Below, one piece after another: positions 12,350 to 24,050 of a DNA stretch of 64,000 nt. The translations under genes and the position numbers were made by a program. Location of the stretch: the NCBI GenBank assembly GCA_003952965.2, contig CM025849.1, positions 15,477,366 to 15,541,365 of the forward strand, given 5' to 3'. Under the pieces are notes generated by a model. That model made no database searches. It was not told the DNA's origin and was given only the letters and a program-made list of their open reading frames with translations. Position 1 is the stretch's first letter; each line of letters opens with the position of its first letter. Origin of the DNA: Morella rubra. Lineage: Eukaryota > Streptophyta > Magnoliopsida > Fagales > Myricaceae.

Positions 12350-12529
12350 AGGTCCGCTTGTTTGCTTGTAAAACTATTATTTACGTAAAAAAAATTTTCA
12401 TTGAACATTTTCAAGAAAAGAATTTCTTTTTCAGTGTTTGGTTATTCTTTTAAAATATTTTTTTTTTAAAAAAGATATTTGTGATGTTTTGACACGCTTA
12501 ATGATTTACAATATTTGTATAAAATTTTT

Positions 12530-12841
12530 GGGAAAAAGTCACTTTGAGCCCTCTTACTACCAATAAAATTTCAAATAGTGGTCTAAACTATCAATCTTGA
12601 CCGATTGAGCCCTTCAACTTCTACAATTAATCAAATTGCGCCCTGAAATAAAATCTAAGGGTCAAAATCATGCCACATGGCTCATTCACAACACACGTGG
12701 TATGAGTTTGATCGTTGGATCTTTTTTAGGGGCACAAATTGATAAATTTGGTAGTTTGTGGGCTCAATGTGTCAAAGGTGGAAGTTTAGATCCTTATTTG
12801 AAATTGCATTGGTAGTTAAAAGGCTCAAAATTACCTTTTCC
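12530..12841. mobile_element. Fold-back MITE, ~310 bp
   Basis: The left end GGGAAAAAGTCACTTTGAGCC and the right end (reverse complement GGGAAAAGGTAATTTTGAGCC) are the tips of two arms that remain complementary to the centre near CACAACACACGTGG. It is noncoding and nested within the larger TIR element. Confidence 0.82.
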
Positions 12842-13738
12842 CATATTTTAATATGTGCCAAAGACTCGTATGAGATCTAAAGTCAACATTAGGACTAGGT
12901 ATTTCAAGTTGTATTTTTCCCACCCTGAACCCGACCAAAATCAATCGAAGCAAGGGATATGTAACCCAACCCTGATGGCCCCTATACTCGAACCGGCCAT
13001 GCAAATCGGGTTCTACTCGGATTTCGGGTTGCTTTGGTTTTTTTTCTCTTTTTTTTTTTGTTAGTTATGGACTATTTTTTAGGCCCAATATGTTCTAGGC
13101 ACACCATTTTTTTGAGCCCAGGACGCCCACAGCTTTATTTTTTTTAGCTTAGGGTGCCTATGCTATTTTTTTAAGCACAGGACGCCCTATACTATTTTAT
13201 TTTAAGCCTTGTCATAGTATATTTGAGTCGGGTTCGGGTTTTCCGGTTTTAGGATTCCCAACCCAAACCCAGTTTTAGCCGGGAAGGGTGTACAAGACCC
13301 AAACACAAACCCAACCCAGACTTAAGCCGCCTTGATCGGGTCAGAACGGGTAGGTTTCGGGTCAGGTCTTGAATTTTTGCACAGCCAAAGTCAACATTAT
13401 TTTTTACTTTGACTTTGTGAAGCTTGATTTTCACTTTTGTTTGATTTGGCAATTAAGTCATATAGAAAGTGATGTGAATTGACTGAAATGCCCTTACAAG
13501 ATAAAAATAAAAAAATTCAAGAAATAAATTCAAAATAAATTAATTAATGAAATATAGTTTCAATATTTTTACTTAAAAAATATTAATTTTTATTAAATAT
13601 CATTTATTTTTTAATGATTTTTTAATATTTGTAGTAATTTTATCTTCGAGTGAAATTTTGGTCATTTTATATGTGGTTTAATAGCTAAATAAAAAAGAAG
13701 GCGAGGATTGATTGTGTTTTAAAACATGTTAGCCCCAA

Positions 13739-15338
13739 TGTTTTTTGCAAAACAATCTATTTTTTATTTGATGATAACAAATATTCTAAGTTTAAAAGAC
13801 TTTTAGATTTTATATTGTCAATCCACTTTTCTAAAGGATTTATTTCAAAGATCAAGGTTTTTCTATATAAAATAATTATAAGTGAACTTAAACACCTTTT
13901 CATAAGTTGATGAAATCAATTTTCATATTGTAGGTGCTTTACTTTTTATGATATGTTGAAATGGTTTGGACACTGTCAAAGAAGTTGATTTTTCTCTCAA
14001 GTATAGATAGTGTCGACTATTGCCTAATGGTGTCGACACATTGCACTGACACCCGAGACAGCATTTTCAGACTAAGTTTTAATGTGTCAACACATTGAAG
14101 ACTAGTGTAACACATTGCACTGACACCCGAGACAATATTTCCAAACTAAGTTTTAATGTGTCAACATATTGACGACACATTGCACTGACACCCGAGACAG
14201 CATTTCCAGACTAAGTTTTAATGTGTCACACACTTTGAAGGTGTCGACACATTACTGTCTCCGAAAGCAAAATTCCAGACCAAATTTTTTGAAGTGTCAA
14301 CATATGCTGCGATTTTACAGAAAAAATGGAACGATGCCAGCTCATCTAAAATGCTCAAAAAAGTTATGGGTACCCTTCCAACAGCACTTTTGAGCTACTT
14401 GAAGACCGTTGAAGTCCTAGGGGCTACAAAAAGAACGAGATGGAGAGAGAAAGTGTGGGTTGTATCATCTAAAGAGAGAAATTGCTAAATCCAAAGAAAT
14501 TCTCTACTGAATCCTTCAAGACCAAAGCTTTTCATTGTTAAATCTTATCCTCTTGCTTATCATTGACGACCTAGCCTTCAAAGAGAGAGAAATTTCTTGA
14601 AGAAAGGCATTCACACTTGCAATTACTCTTTGCCCTAACTTCTAGAGAGAGAAAGTGCTTTGAAGAAGAGGGAAAACTGCATCTACTAAGAAAGCTTATG
14701 CTCCCACCTGTCAAACATTAACTTTCCTTTGAGAATCTTGTCTTCTTGCACTCTATTGAGCTTTTCACTTGCTGATTCGGCTTAAACAGCCATTCCACAC
14801 GTTTTGAGCTTTTCATTAGCTTATTCGGCTTAAAGAGTCATCATTGTTATTCTTTTGTATCCATCGTTTAGAAAACACTCGTGTGTTGGGTAAACACTTG
14901 TCCTACTTGTGAGAGTAGAAGAAATCCCTTGGGTTTTGGGATTTGTGAAAGAGTTAAAGTGTAAGCTCGAAAAATACTTTGTAAAGGTTCCTTAGCACCC
15001 GAAAGCTAAGGTGTATTTGCTATTTGGAGAATAGTGAAGGAAGCCCAAGGAAGTCAATAGCCTTGGGGGTGGATGTATGCGAGTGTTGGCCGAACCACGT
15101 AAAATTGCGGTGTCGTCTCTCTAACTCTATCTCTCTTTCTATTCATACATATTCATATTTGTGGAGATTTATGCTTTATCATTTATTGCTTATATTTAGC
15201 TTGCATTAAACACATTCATATATGTATTTTTATTTGTTAAAGGGTGGCATTTTTCAGATCTATGTTTTCATAGAAAAATGAGTAAGTTTTTAAAAAATCC
15301 AATTCACCCCCCCTCTTGGGTTGTTATTTAGACTCACA
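13739..15338 (+). mobile_element. LTR-like insertion (solo-LTR type), 1.6 kb
   Basis: It starts near TGTTTTTTGCAAAAC followed by TTTGATGATAACAAA. It contains the LTR-type phrases GGATGTATGCGAGTGTTGGC and CCGAACCACGTAAAA and ends with AATTCACCCCCCCTCTTGGG shortly before CA. The same order of phrases occurs in the 36.3-37.6 kb element. No primer-binding site (TGGTATCAGAGC) follows, so it looks like a solo LTR, probably Ty1/copia-type or a non-autonomous relative. Boundaries are approximate because no matching target duplication was found. Confidence 0.55.
14036..14245. repeat. Tandem repeat, three units of 65-74 bp
   Basis: The phrase TTGCACTGACACCCGAGACA recurs at 14,041, 14,115 and 14,180, each time followed by a conserved TTTTAATGTGTCA. 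It sits inside the LTR-like insertion. Confidence 0.8.
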
Positions 15339-15558
15339 ATAAACATATGGGTGGAATAAAATATTTTAGAACTTAAGGGAGATATGATGTTTCCCAGAAA
15401 AAATTTTGGTTTCACGGAAAATTTAAGCTTAGTTTGTTTTCTAGAAAATAATAGAGCTTTTACTTTGACTTTGACTTCATTTTCAAGTGCTTGCCAAATA
15501 CTAAAACAAGTAAAATAAATTACAGAATTTGTTTTACATGCATACAAACGGACCCTTA

Positions 15559-16041
15559 GACAGAACAACTAGATAGCACCATGGATATAATATCAGTAAT
15601 AACGAATGCTTTGAATGTCGTACTCTTAGTGAGATTTGTGGATCCTGGGTGTGGGCCTTCTCCGCCTACAAACCCCCCAGGCATTGTAATACCTGTTGCA
15701 AAGATTACAGTTGTAATGAGTGTAGCCATGACCAAATTGGATCCTGATTCTTTATGCAACATCTCCTCCATCTTCCTTTCCCTTTCCTTCACGTGTTCTT
15801 TTATTTCATCTTCGTCCTCTAGTATCCGTTTAGGTAGATGGCTATAACCACCAATCATGATCGCAAAGCTATCGTTATGTATAATAGTTATCGCTGAATT
15901 ATGGGCCAATGTGGTAAGTTTAGTATATAGTTTAGAGTACAGATTGTAAGAAAATTTGGTTCCTAGAGGTGCAAAACACAACTCTAAAGAGAAAGACGAT
16001 AAGAAGGTTTTCTTTCTTTCGGTCATAGAAAAAATGTTCAT
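15559..16041 (-). pseudogene. PGG-domain exon of ankyrin gene, copy A
   Basis: This exon carries the family's namesake domain. A charged helix EDEDEIKEHVKERERKMEE leads into SNLVMATLITTVIFATGITM, the PGG motif itself (MPGGF), then GPHPGSTNLTKSTTFKAF and the start of a membrane segment ending VLSSCSV. A stop follows only because the TIR transposon begins there. In intact homologues the sequence continues directly into the transmembrane tail, which here lies 3.2 kb away. The frame is open for 161 codons, so this is the best preserved part of the gene. Confidence 0.85.
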
Positions 16042-16294
16042 TGCAAATTCTTAGTTCAGAGAAGAAATTAAATGAGAAAACACAACAACAAGACAAAAAC
16101 TCTTCATATTAGCATAAAAAAAAAAAAGAATGAAAGACTAATTTTCCTAACTTTTTAGTACTTTTTTCTGAAAGGGAAAAAAAAGACACAGAATGAGTCT
16201 TCTTAATTATGTCAAACCAATCTTTTTGTGAAAGTGCCAAAAACAAAAACACCTATGGATAGCGTTCCTCATGAGTCAACACTCAAAAAATAAA

Positions 16295-16885
16295 TCAATC
16301 GATGAAAAAGCAAATAGTTTTTCTTTGAGCCCAAGAGAAAATATTGCTTACCTCTAAATAATTTACACCTGCGTCAACAACATTGAGGTTTTGTCCATTG
16401 AAGGCCATCAGATCAACTCTATAGTTATCTACGAGCTGAGGATTTTTGGTTAGGTACTTAGACATGAATTTGTGATGAAGAGAAGTGTTCCCGTCAATAT
16501 CCTTTTCATTCAAAAGATTGCTCAGATAAGACCTTTTTAAGATGATTCCCATAATATCCCTTGCCTGATGGCCCGCCAATATGGTAGTATGGAGTGCATT
16601 GCACCTCTGTTGTCAACTAGTTCGCAACAGTTAGGACAGCTTGATATGATCACTTCTCAATGTCACACTATTACCCAAATGAGCTGCAATATGAAGAGCT
16701 GTCCTACCCTTTGCGTCTTTCATATATGCTATCTGTCTATCAAATTTCAACAACAGTTTTGCAACTCAGAACGATCGAAATATGCAGCTATGTGAAGCGG
16801 AGTCCAACCTTTATGGTCTGCTGTTATACTTCAAGCTCGAGTCTTTCGAGAAGCTTTCCAACAAGTTCTAAACCAATATAGTAAA
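16295..16885 (-). pseudogene. Middle ankyrin-repeat exon, copy A
   Basis: Ankyrin consensus pieces on the minus strand include DAKGRTALHIAAHLGNS, a block with NALHTTILAGHQA, and NEKDIDGNTSLHHKFMS, followed by VDLMAFNGQNLNVVDAGVNY and a GTAAGC donor-like site. At least two frameshifts and stops break the first half; the last 94 codons are open. Copy B has the equivalent block with its own breaks. Confidence 0.75.
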
Positions 16886-17239
16886 TATGTAAATGTCAAA
16901 GACATATCTTATTAATTAGCAGATAGTTGGAGACAATATTGGTAATTGAATTTCAACAATGAATTAATGTACTATGCTAATTACTTTATCTAACTCAAAT
17001 TATCAACCCATCATATAATTATTTATACACAAAAATATTACTACTATATTGGTGTTACTATTTAGTTATTGAGTTAGCGTACCATATCCACAATTCAAAC
17101 ACGCCCTCATATCTTGTTAAATGCAGTGTCAAACATGGAATTTACTACCAGCCACCACATAACTTTTAACAAGATCATAACATAGTCTAATCATAGTTTT
17201 TATAAAATTAACCTACATGCTAGAATAATGAGAAAATCA

Positions 17240-17960
17240 AACTAATATTACTAGTATCGTCTTGAGTTAATACTGCAACACGTAGAGCTATTTTGCCAAG
17301 GGGGCCACCACAAACTGGGGATTTACAAGTGTCCATAATTACGCACGCCAAAAAGTTAAAGCCTCTCTCAACTGCCATGTAAAGAGGAGTCTCACCAGCA
17401 TCATTAGAGAAATACGAGAAATCTGGGTCTTCTTTTTGACTAACTTGCTCCCCAAGTCAAGTCATTATATCACACGCCTCATGCAAGGCCGTGTCTTTCT
17501 CTTTGTTTTTTTGTCCTAATCATCTCCCTGACTGGTTGAATTCCGCTCTCGAGGTCTTGATCAAGAATTCGTGCACGTTCAATCAAAAAATCCACAATGA
17601 CACTATGCCCATACCTTGCTGCAATATGCAGTAGAGTTTCACCATTGGCATTGGTTTGCCGTAATAGTAAGGGACATTTATGGAGAACCTTTTCCACAAA
17701 GTTCATTGTTGATCTTGACTCTACAACTAGGGTTGTCAGGTATATATGGAGAATTGTGTTTTCAGTTGGGGTTTGTAAGTGGTCTAAAGGTTCTTGGATA
17801 TCTTCGAAAACATCAAGAAATTTACATTCCCTGCAGTATGGTATAAAGCAGGATCCATGCCAATAATAGTCCCTGTTCCCTTCGGCTGGTTAGAATTCAT
17901 AGATACTTGACCTTCAATGGAACTAGATGGGCACGTCCATTCTTTATGCTTGAGTTTCTA
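17240..17960 (-). pseudogene. N-terminal ankyrin exons, copy A
   Basis: A start block reads MNSNQPKGTGTIIGMDPALY, then shifts frame to FLDVFEDIQEPLDHLQTPTE and NANGETLLHIAARYGHSV, with a further frameshift in an A-run before the ALHEA phrase. A second block supplies DFSYFSNDAGETPLYMAVER. The initiating ATG was chosen because both duplicate copies keep the same leader from that codon. Multiple shifts exclude a normal product. Confidence 0.75.
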
Positions 17961-19250
17961 TCCGTCGGTTTGTACTTGTGTACTGCAGTTTCACAGATAA
18001 ATTATGCTCTAAGACTTCACGTGCATAAAACAAATAGCAAAAAGGAAAAGTTCACACATCGATCTATCTGTGAGATTCTTTAGATTGAGCGCGCGCGCAG
18101 CATGTAGTTGTGGGAGCTAAAAAGGTAATGAGTACCTAAAGAACATGTGGTTCAGGCATATCTCACAGACCCACTTGCCCTTATCCTAAGAGGAACATGT
18201 GGTTGAAGTGTAGGTGTTGAAGAACGTGTGGTGATAAATCCAACATCTTTTGATCATGTGGCCGCGGGGAAGCTCTTGTGTTTGATTACTTATACCCAAA
18301 GAGATACGATGGCTTTTGCCCCCATCTTATTAGAAGGTAAGTATGGAGGAGTACATCCATGTACACTTTGCATTTAATTTAGTGGTGTTTAATTTAAATC
18401 AAGATAAAGTTAAAAGAAATTTTTGACAGCTTCACAATATCCATACATTTAAAATAAAGCAACCAACCATGATAAGAAGAAATTAAAAACATATGCAAAA
18501 CAAATATAGATGTGGTATATATATCATAACAAAAATATAGTACATGACAGATCCATATCTTATACCTTTTTTTCATAGTTTTTTAAATCAGGTTTAATTA
18601 ATCCACTAGTCCCTATGGTTTAATTTGTTCTCAATTTTTTCTTCCAATATTAATTCTTTTCTTGTGAGTACTTAGGGTTAACTACTTGTCCCAAAAAGGT
18701 TGTTCCGTCCAATCTCAGCATTGCGACTGACGAATATGCCTACATTGCTAACGAAAAATAGGCAGTCACAACTAATTATCAGTAAACATCTGGATTCACT
18801 GAGCTCATGTTGCTTAATAGTGACATATTTTTAGTTGGTGAAATATTGCTATGTACCTTATTTGTGGTAGGGTGGGAATTTTTTTCCGCATTTCTAGTTC
18901 CAGTACCGGCTTCCACATCTTGCCATTGGCTTCCGCGGGGAATCAAAGTCGGATTCGATAGGTGATATTGCCTTCTAGACAGAACCGGTAATTCCACCGA
19001 GACACGCGAAAATTCCAGTTCTGCAATTTATTTATTTGTTTTTCCGTGGGTTCCTAGATTTCAGGGAAAAAAAAACCTTAATGTTTATGTCTCTTAACCA
19101 AACCAACCCCTCACACAACCTACTCGCACACAAACTCACCATTTTCGTCTCTCTGATGCTCTTCAAACCTCTACATATAATTCTTCTCAAAATACATCTC
19201 TGTCTACTAACCATTCTAGTACACACTACTGTTCGCAGTCAGACCGACCA
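17961..19250. other. 5' flank of ankyrin copy A; no other gene
   Basis: The first ~100 bp match the flank of copy B near 2.2-2.3 kb, showing the duplication includes upstream sequence. Beyond that there are only short open frames and AT-rich DNA. An (GC)n-rich spot, GAGCGCGCGCGCAGC, lies near 18,089. Confidence 0.5.
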
Positions 19251-22200
19251 TGTGCAGACCCCCCGACCACTCAAACTATTCACCTATCATTGTCTTAAAA
19301 AAGAATTAAAAATGAAACTACTAACCAAGACGATAATTTACTCTCACAAAATATTATTGAGAAAAATATGTATGGTTAAATTAAATCTAAAGTTAAATAT
19401 TTAAGAAAAAAATAGCAAATGTTGGAATTTTTCCCACCATAAACAATTTTATATTCGAGTTATTAAGCTAGGATCTTAAACATGTATATAAAATTATTAC
19501 TTGATATCCCTAAAATTGACAGTAAATGAAGATAATCTAGGCATAATCATAATTTAATTGATGCGAAACTATGTCAACTAGTTACAATAATTGCGAAAGA
19601 ATCATTAAATTAAGGGACTCATTACACTTAAATTAGTAGTAGAGACTTTAGAAATAAACTTAGCAAAGCATGTCTAGAAGATAGTTTATTAGTTAGACAG
19701 AAAAATAAAGAAGAAAATAAAGAAACAAGAAAAAAAATTAAAAGAAGCAAGAGAAATGGAGGACTTCACAATGGGAAGAAAGAGAAAAAGGGCAGAGGGG
19801 GCAAAGAGGAGCCAGAATATGTCAACATTTCCTTACCCCCACAGCCCTCTGCAATTTCACGCATAAGAACCACCCCTACTCTTCCCTCTAATCGCATTTT
19901 CAAACCACTTGCCTTAAGCAAAACACACACCCACGCCAAAGAGAAGAGAAGAAGAAAGAAAGAAGAGAAGAACGAAAGAAGGAAGAGAGAAGCAGTGCGA
20001 CGTGAGCAAATTTTCGCCCTTTGTGGCCCCAAAACAAAACACCAACCGACCACAAAGCCCACCATTTCCTTCTCAACCTTATTTCTTCTTTCCATTTTAA
20101 TCGCTCGTCGAGTTGTGATTAATTTCTACCTTATACATGCGTTGAAATTGGATGTCGTTATTTGTATAGGATTTCTCTTGAATGAATTCGCATATAGCTG
20201 CTTGCCTTCTGCAAAAGAAAAGATTATTGATCTCAAGCTCCCAGTCTTAAGAACGGTAGTATCCCAGAATCTGTACAATACCGAAACCATGGAAAATCGT
20301 GGCCAGATCTGGAACCAATCCATTTACTCAAGAGAAAACCATTTATGAACCCATAAGATTGGCCTTCTGATTTAAAAAAAGCCCTAACAGAAAGGGCCTG
20401 AAATCAAGCTCGGAAATGGTGCTAATGCCAGAATTTATCTGGTTTCGAAAATGTATTAGGTTAATATCGACAATGTTAGTACTTCTAGTTGAGACCACCA
20501 ACCAAGCCTACCGCCGTTAGAACTATATGGTGACAAAGATCTGAAAAAAACTATACTTGCCAAGACGGACCCACTCCCATGCACACTTAGGTGTTTAGCA
20601 TAAAAAAAGTCCAACACAGAAAATGACCCCCATGGTAAAATGCAAATAGTATTCCTAGCCACTGATGAAAGATGGCTCAAATGGTTTAGTTGTAAAAACT
20701 TTGAACAATATCCACCACACCCGGGTCGATACAAAAAGATAAGGGCAAACACAAGAATGCATGACCGAGACATGATTGCTGTCTATAGGAGCATGTCCTA
20801 AAATTCAGACCCTTGGCAATGTGGTTTGTGAAACATGAAAGGCAATAGGGTTTTGAGTTGTTGAAAGAGGTTTGGACAAGATCGAAGAAAGATCAATGTT
20901 GTTGTGAAATTTAAATTCTCCTGCGCAGAATTCTCAAAGCATCCTAATTTGGAGTGCTGTTCTATGCACTTATGCTTATCCTCATCTTAAACGCCGAAAT
21001 CACTAGATTGACAGAGCCACCTTAGGAATAGAAGATCCTTAACTACCAAATTGGTTGAATTTTCATAAGATATCTAATTTGAGTGAGTCCTAGCAGCAAT
21101 CTGCTTCACAACCGGCAACCCGGACGCTTCAAGCTGCCAGCAGCCATTGCACGTCCGGAAATATTAAGCTACAATTCAATCAAATAACCTTTCTGAAAGG
21201 GATACATTTTAAAGTCCAAACATTATTTACGAGGTTGGTCCTTGAATTTTAGCCTTTAAGGGAAAGAACCAGAACATTTTAAGATAAAACTCTAAATGTG
21301 ATTTCAGAACGTATAAAATAAAATGAGTTGACGATAATTTCGAAATGGAAGGGCCCAGAGCTCGGACATCCCGCAACAAGCCATGATATGTAGGATTTTT
21401 GACTAATAAGAAACAACAGCTGATTTGTAGAAAATGTATAGGTAAATCCTGCTGTTGTGAATTATTACCACCCAATCCCTCCTGAACCTCAGAAAGCTGA
21501 ACATCACCTTTACACGCAATCAATCTATCATCATCGTAATTTCCGAGCCCATCTGATTTTTGAAGTTCATTGATCTTTTAAGTCGGAGACGTCCGCGCGG
21601 CTGCCCGCCCTTGGAGTCGCTCAGCCCAGCCTGTTAGTTTCCCGCGGGAAGGTTTTGAGTAGAGCAAATGACCCCAGCATATCAAATAAACTTAGTAAAT
21701 TATATTGCATATAGTTATAGAAAAATTTGTGTCAAGGTAATCAAAGTATATCAGCAATCCAAATTCTTATGGCCTTCGGACATCCTATACCCATACAACA
21801 TTTGGCATTATTGGGTCCACCATTACCGATAAGTCCACAACAAATCAATGACGGTCGGAAATTTTAGATATGTCGAAGTGGTGAATAAAATTGCAGTGAC
21901 TACTCTAATTAACTATTAGTAAGCCTAATGAATAAAATTTATCATGAATCAAATTGATAAGGCAAAAAGGCATTCGAAACTGCCCATTCCTCAAGATGGA
22001 AACGAAAGCGTAAAGTGAATTAATGATAAAGTAAGAAACTTAAACGTATTTTCCAAAAAATTGAGCAATCATGAATACACCAGCCATGAAAAGTAATTAT
22101 ATGAAAAAGCATATCAAGCATAGGCATAGACAACGAAGCATATGCTGAATTTCCAATTGAAATGAAAAGAAAGTTTATGTACACAATGAAATCACATGAG

Positions 22201-23286
22201 CGAGTTCACTTAAATTAGATTTCCTCATTATCAACAACACATGACACTGAACATTACGATGAAGCATTTGCATAAGTTCTTCTTCCTGTCGCAAAATGAA
22301 AAATCCTGCTTCGTTATCACAAGTCAGATTAAAGGGCTAAATAGATGGTCGGTACCGTACCAATAAGATAAGGACATCCACTCCGAAGGACGAATGCGAG
22401 AAGGATGGATGATTCCTAAGGGGCACCCACTCCGAAAAAATGAGAGAAGGATTGGTAGGTCCCGAGGTATGTGCAATCACACCGAAGGATGCTTGCAAGA
22501 AGTGTGAACCTCCAAGGGTTGAGTCTAGCCATCAGGCCTGGGGCCACAACAAGGGTTAGCTCAACCAAATGATGTGTTCCCAAGGGAAAAAGGGAATAGT
22601 TCCAAAAGGAACGCACAACCCTGACTTCAGGGGTAAATGGAGCGTGATAAGTAGCCAAATAAGAAAGAAAGGTTTTCAAGAAAGAAATATTTTCAAGCAA
22701 GAAATGTTTTTCAAGATCAAGTACATTGTCTCATGCATATGCAAGCATCAATGTACATTCATGATTTATGCAAGACATGCATTATTTATTGCATATAAAC
22801 CCTTACTGAGTCTTTCGACTCACAGTTTTAAATTGTACCATTCCAGACAACATTTCAGGTGGGGAAATCTAGAAGAGGGACCGACGAGAATGTCCTCTTC
22901 CCTTTTTGTTATTTCATTAAAGGATTAGATATAATTTTTGAAAGAGCCGACATGAGCCTCCGATGTGTGGTGGTCATGGGTTATTCGGCCTAGTAAAGTT
23001 TAAGGTTTTTAACCGATTGATATTTTGAGACTGTGTTGTAATTACTTCAAGTTATTGATCGAGATGCAAGTTTTAGAAATAGGTTCTAATGTTTCGTATG
23101 CGCGTTAATCGCTAGCGATATAAAGTTTTAAAAAAAAAATTTAGGTATTATGATATTTTCGCTGCAAGAATTCTCTGAATGAGAAATATTCCGCTGCAAG
23201 AATTTAGTAAGTACGCTGGAGTATTCCTTGTTGGGAATGCTCGCGGCTGTCATTAGCCTCGCTGAGCTAGCGTTCGGGGCGTGACA
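19251..23286 (+). mobile_element. Degenerate Ty3/gypsy long LTR (~4.0 kb)
   Basis: The start TGTGCAGACCCCCCGACC parallels TGTGAGACCCCGACC, the start of the well-preserved 3.16 kb LTRs at 51.8-54.9 and 59.8-63.0 kb. The order of landmarks is the same: a purine-rich tract (about 19,690-20,000), GGACG..CAAGCTGCCAGCAGCC (about 21,120), CCACTCCGAAGGACGAATGC (about 22,380), GCACAACCCTGACTTCAGGG, a TACTGAGTC stem-loop and the terminal GGGGCGTGACA. No primer-binding site follows, so it is a solo or truncated LTR. The flanking pentamers differ (GACCA and AATAT), so a simple solo-LTR origin is not shown. It encodes no protein. Confidence 0.8.
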
Positions 23287-23344
23287 AATATATTACCTTC
23301 AGGACAGTTTTATATTACCGTGTACATGTATGGTCCATGAAAAA

Positions 23345-23638
23345 ATACATTTTCATCACATTGGACTAACTGTTTGCATACCCCATGCGAATGTATGGAG
23401 TGTACTAGGCATGATGATTTTGAATTTCGTCAATATGCAAAAACCGTTCGGACGTATTGTTACCGTCCAGATAGTTTCGAGTGACAAAAGCCAAAAATTG
23501 TCACCTAAAAGCTTTAATGATAGCTTTAGGTGACAACCCGGATGACAACTCGATTTTGTCACCCAAAACTTTTGGTGACAAAAATAGCACTTTGAATGAC
23601 AAAATTTTTTGACACCCAAAGTGATTTTTGTTGTAGTG
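23345..23638 (-). mobile_element. CACTA-type terminal fragment 1
   Basis: The right edge reads TTTTTGTTGTAGTG, the reverse complement of a CACTACAACAAAA terminus typical of En/Spm (CACTA) elements. It is preceded by subterminal repeats of GGTGACAA/TTGTCACC type. A closely similar ~270 bp copy ends at 28,704. Only one terminus is seen, so this is a fragment. Confidence 0.65.
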
Positions 23639-24036
23639 TGGGCTTTGTAGCTGGACAGCAATCAAGCATATTCTCAAATACTTGAGAAGTACTAAACACT
23701 ATTTTCTGGTGTTCAGAATTGAGAATTTGTAGACTGTCTAGAGATGCACAAGTTCAGTTCTTATTGATAATTGATCAATTTTGAACTTGTGTGTATACAT
23801 TGGGTGAAGGTGCATGGGGTTGCAAAAGTTATAAGCAAAATACCACTGCTGATTCCAGCACTGAAGACAAAGTACATAAAAAGAAGATACATGATATGGT
23901 GAATCAGAGTGATATTGAGATGACTAGTGTAAACTAGTACATTGCGAGTCTGTTTTCACTAAATCACTGACTCAAAAATGTTTGAGACACATTTAGAGTC
24001 AGTATGAGTAAGAGGTACCTATATAAATGGTTTTGA
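23639..24036 (+). pseudogene. Ty1/copia RNase H C-terminal fragment
   Basis: Around 23,832-23,880 the plus strand encodes SKQNTTADSSTE, the conserved RNase H-region motif of Ty1/copia polyproteins, within sequence full of stops. It is followed by a polypurine tract and an LTR, the correct order for the 3' end of a copia element. It is cut on the left exactly where the CACTA terminus ends. It is long dead. Confidence 0.65.
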
Positions 24037-24038
24037 AC

Positions 24039-24050
24039 GTAAGTGGGAGA
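24039..24050 (+). other. Polypurine tract of copia element
   Basis: GTAAGTGGGAGA lies immediately before the LTR start TGTTAGAAATATGC, the position of the plus-strand primer in LTR retrotransposons. The related minus-strand copy has GCAAGTGGGAGA before TGTTGGAAATATGC. Confidence 0.75.

Larger units (their letters stand above)
12350..15555. mobile_element. TIR DNA transposon with TTA target duplication (PIF/Harbinger-like), 3.2 kb with nested insertions
   Basis: The ends are inverted repeats: left AGGTCCGCTTG, right (reverse complement) GGGTCCGTTTG, with about 21 of 25 positions matching. TTA flanks both sides (12,347-12,349 and 15,556-15,558), the signature of PIF/Harbinger-type insertion. 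It lies within PGG coding sequence. Inside are a fold-back MITE (about 12,530-12,841) and a 1.6 kb LTR-like insertion (about 13,739-15,338). Subtracting these leaves about 1.3 kb, almost the length of the related TTA-flanked element near 42 kb. No transposase frame is visible, so it is non-autonomous. Confidence 0.78.
11877..17960 (-). pseudogene. Ankyrin/PGG (ACD6/ITN1-like) pseudogene, copy A, whole extent
   Basis: Parts in reading order: an N-terminal ankyrin block (about 17,900-17,460), a second ankyrin block (about 17,450-17,240) with NDAGETPLYMAVERGF, a middle block (about 16,880-16,340) with AKGRTALHIAAH and KDIDGNTSLHHKF ending at a GTAAGC donor, a PGG exon (16,041-15,559) and the transmembrane tail below 12,350. 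Several stops and frameshifts interrupt the ankyrin blocks, one at a run of seven A near 17,505 and another after the MDPALY phrase. A TIR transposon splits the PGG/membrane region. Family members sit in the plasma membrane with cytosolic ankyrin repeats and act in defence or salt-stress signalling. This copy and the one near 1-2 kb indicate a local gene cluster. Confidence 0.8.

Noticed and set aside
14036-14245. Regular repeats considered as a CRISPR-like array
   Set aside because: Only three units, without unique spacers, inside a plant LTR-like insertion.
19766-20348. Opposed 109- and 117-codon open frames
   Set aside because: They lie inside the degenerate gypsy LTR, in purine-rich sequence corresponding to noncoding DNA in the better LTR copies.
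19251-23286. Solo LTR with target duplication
   Set aside because: Both LTR ends are recognisable but the flanking pentamers (GACCA, AATAT) differ, so only an LTR remnant is claimed.
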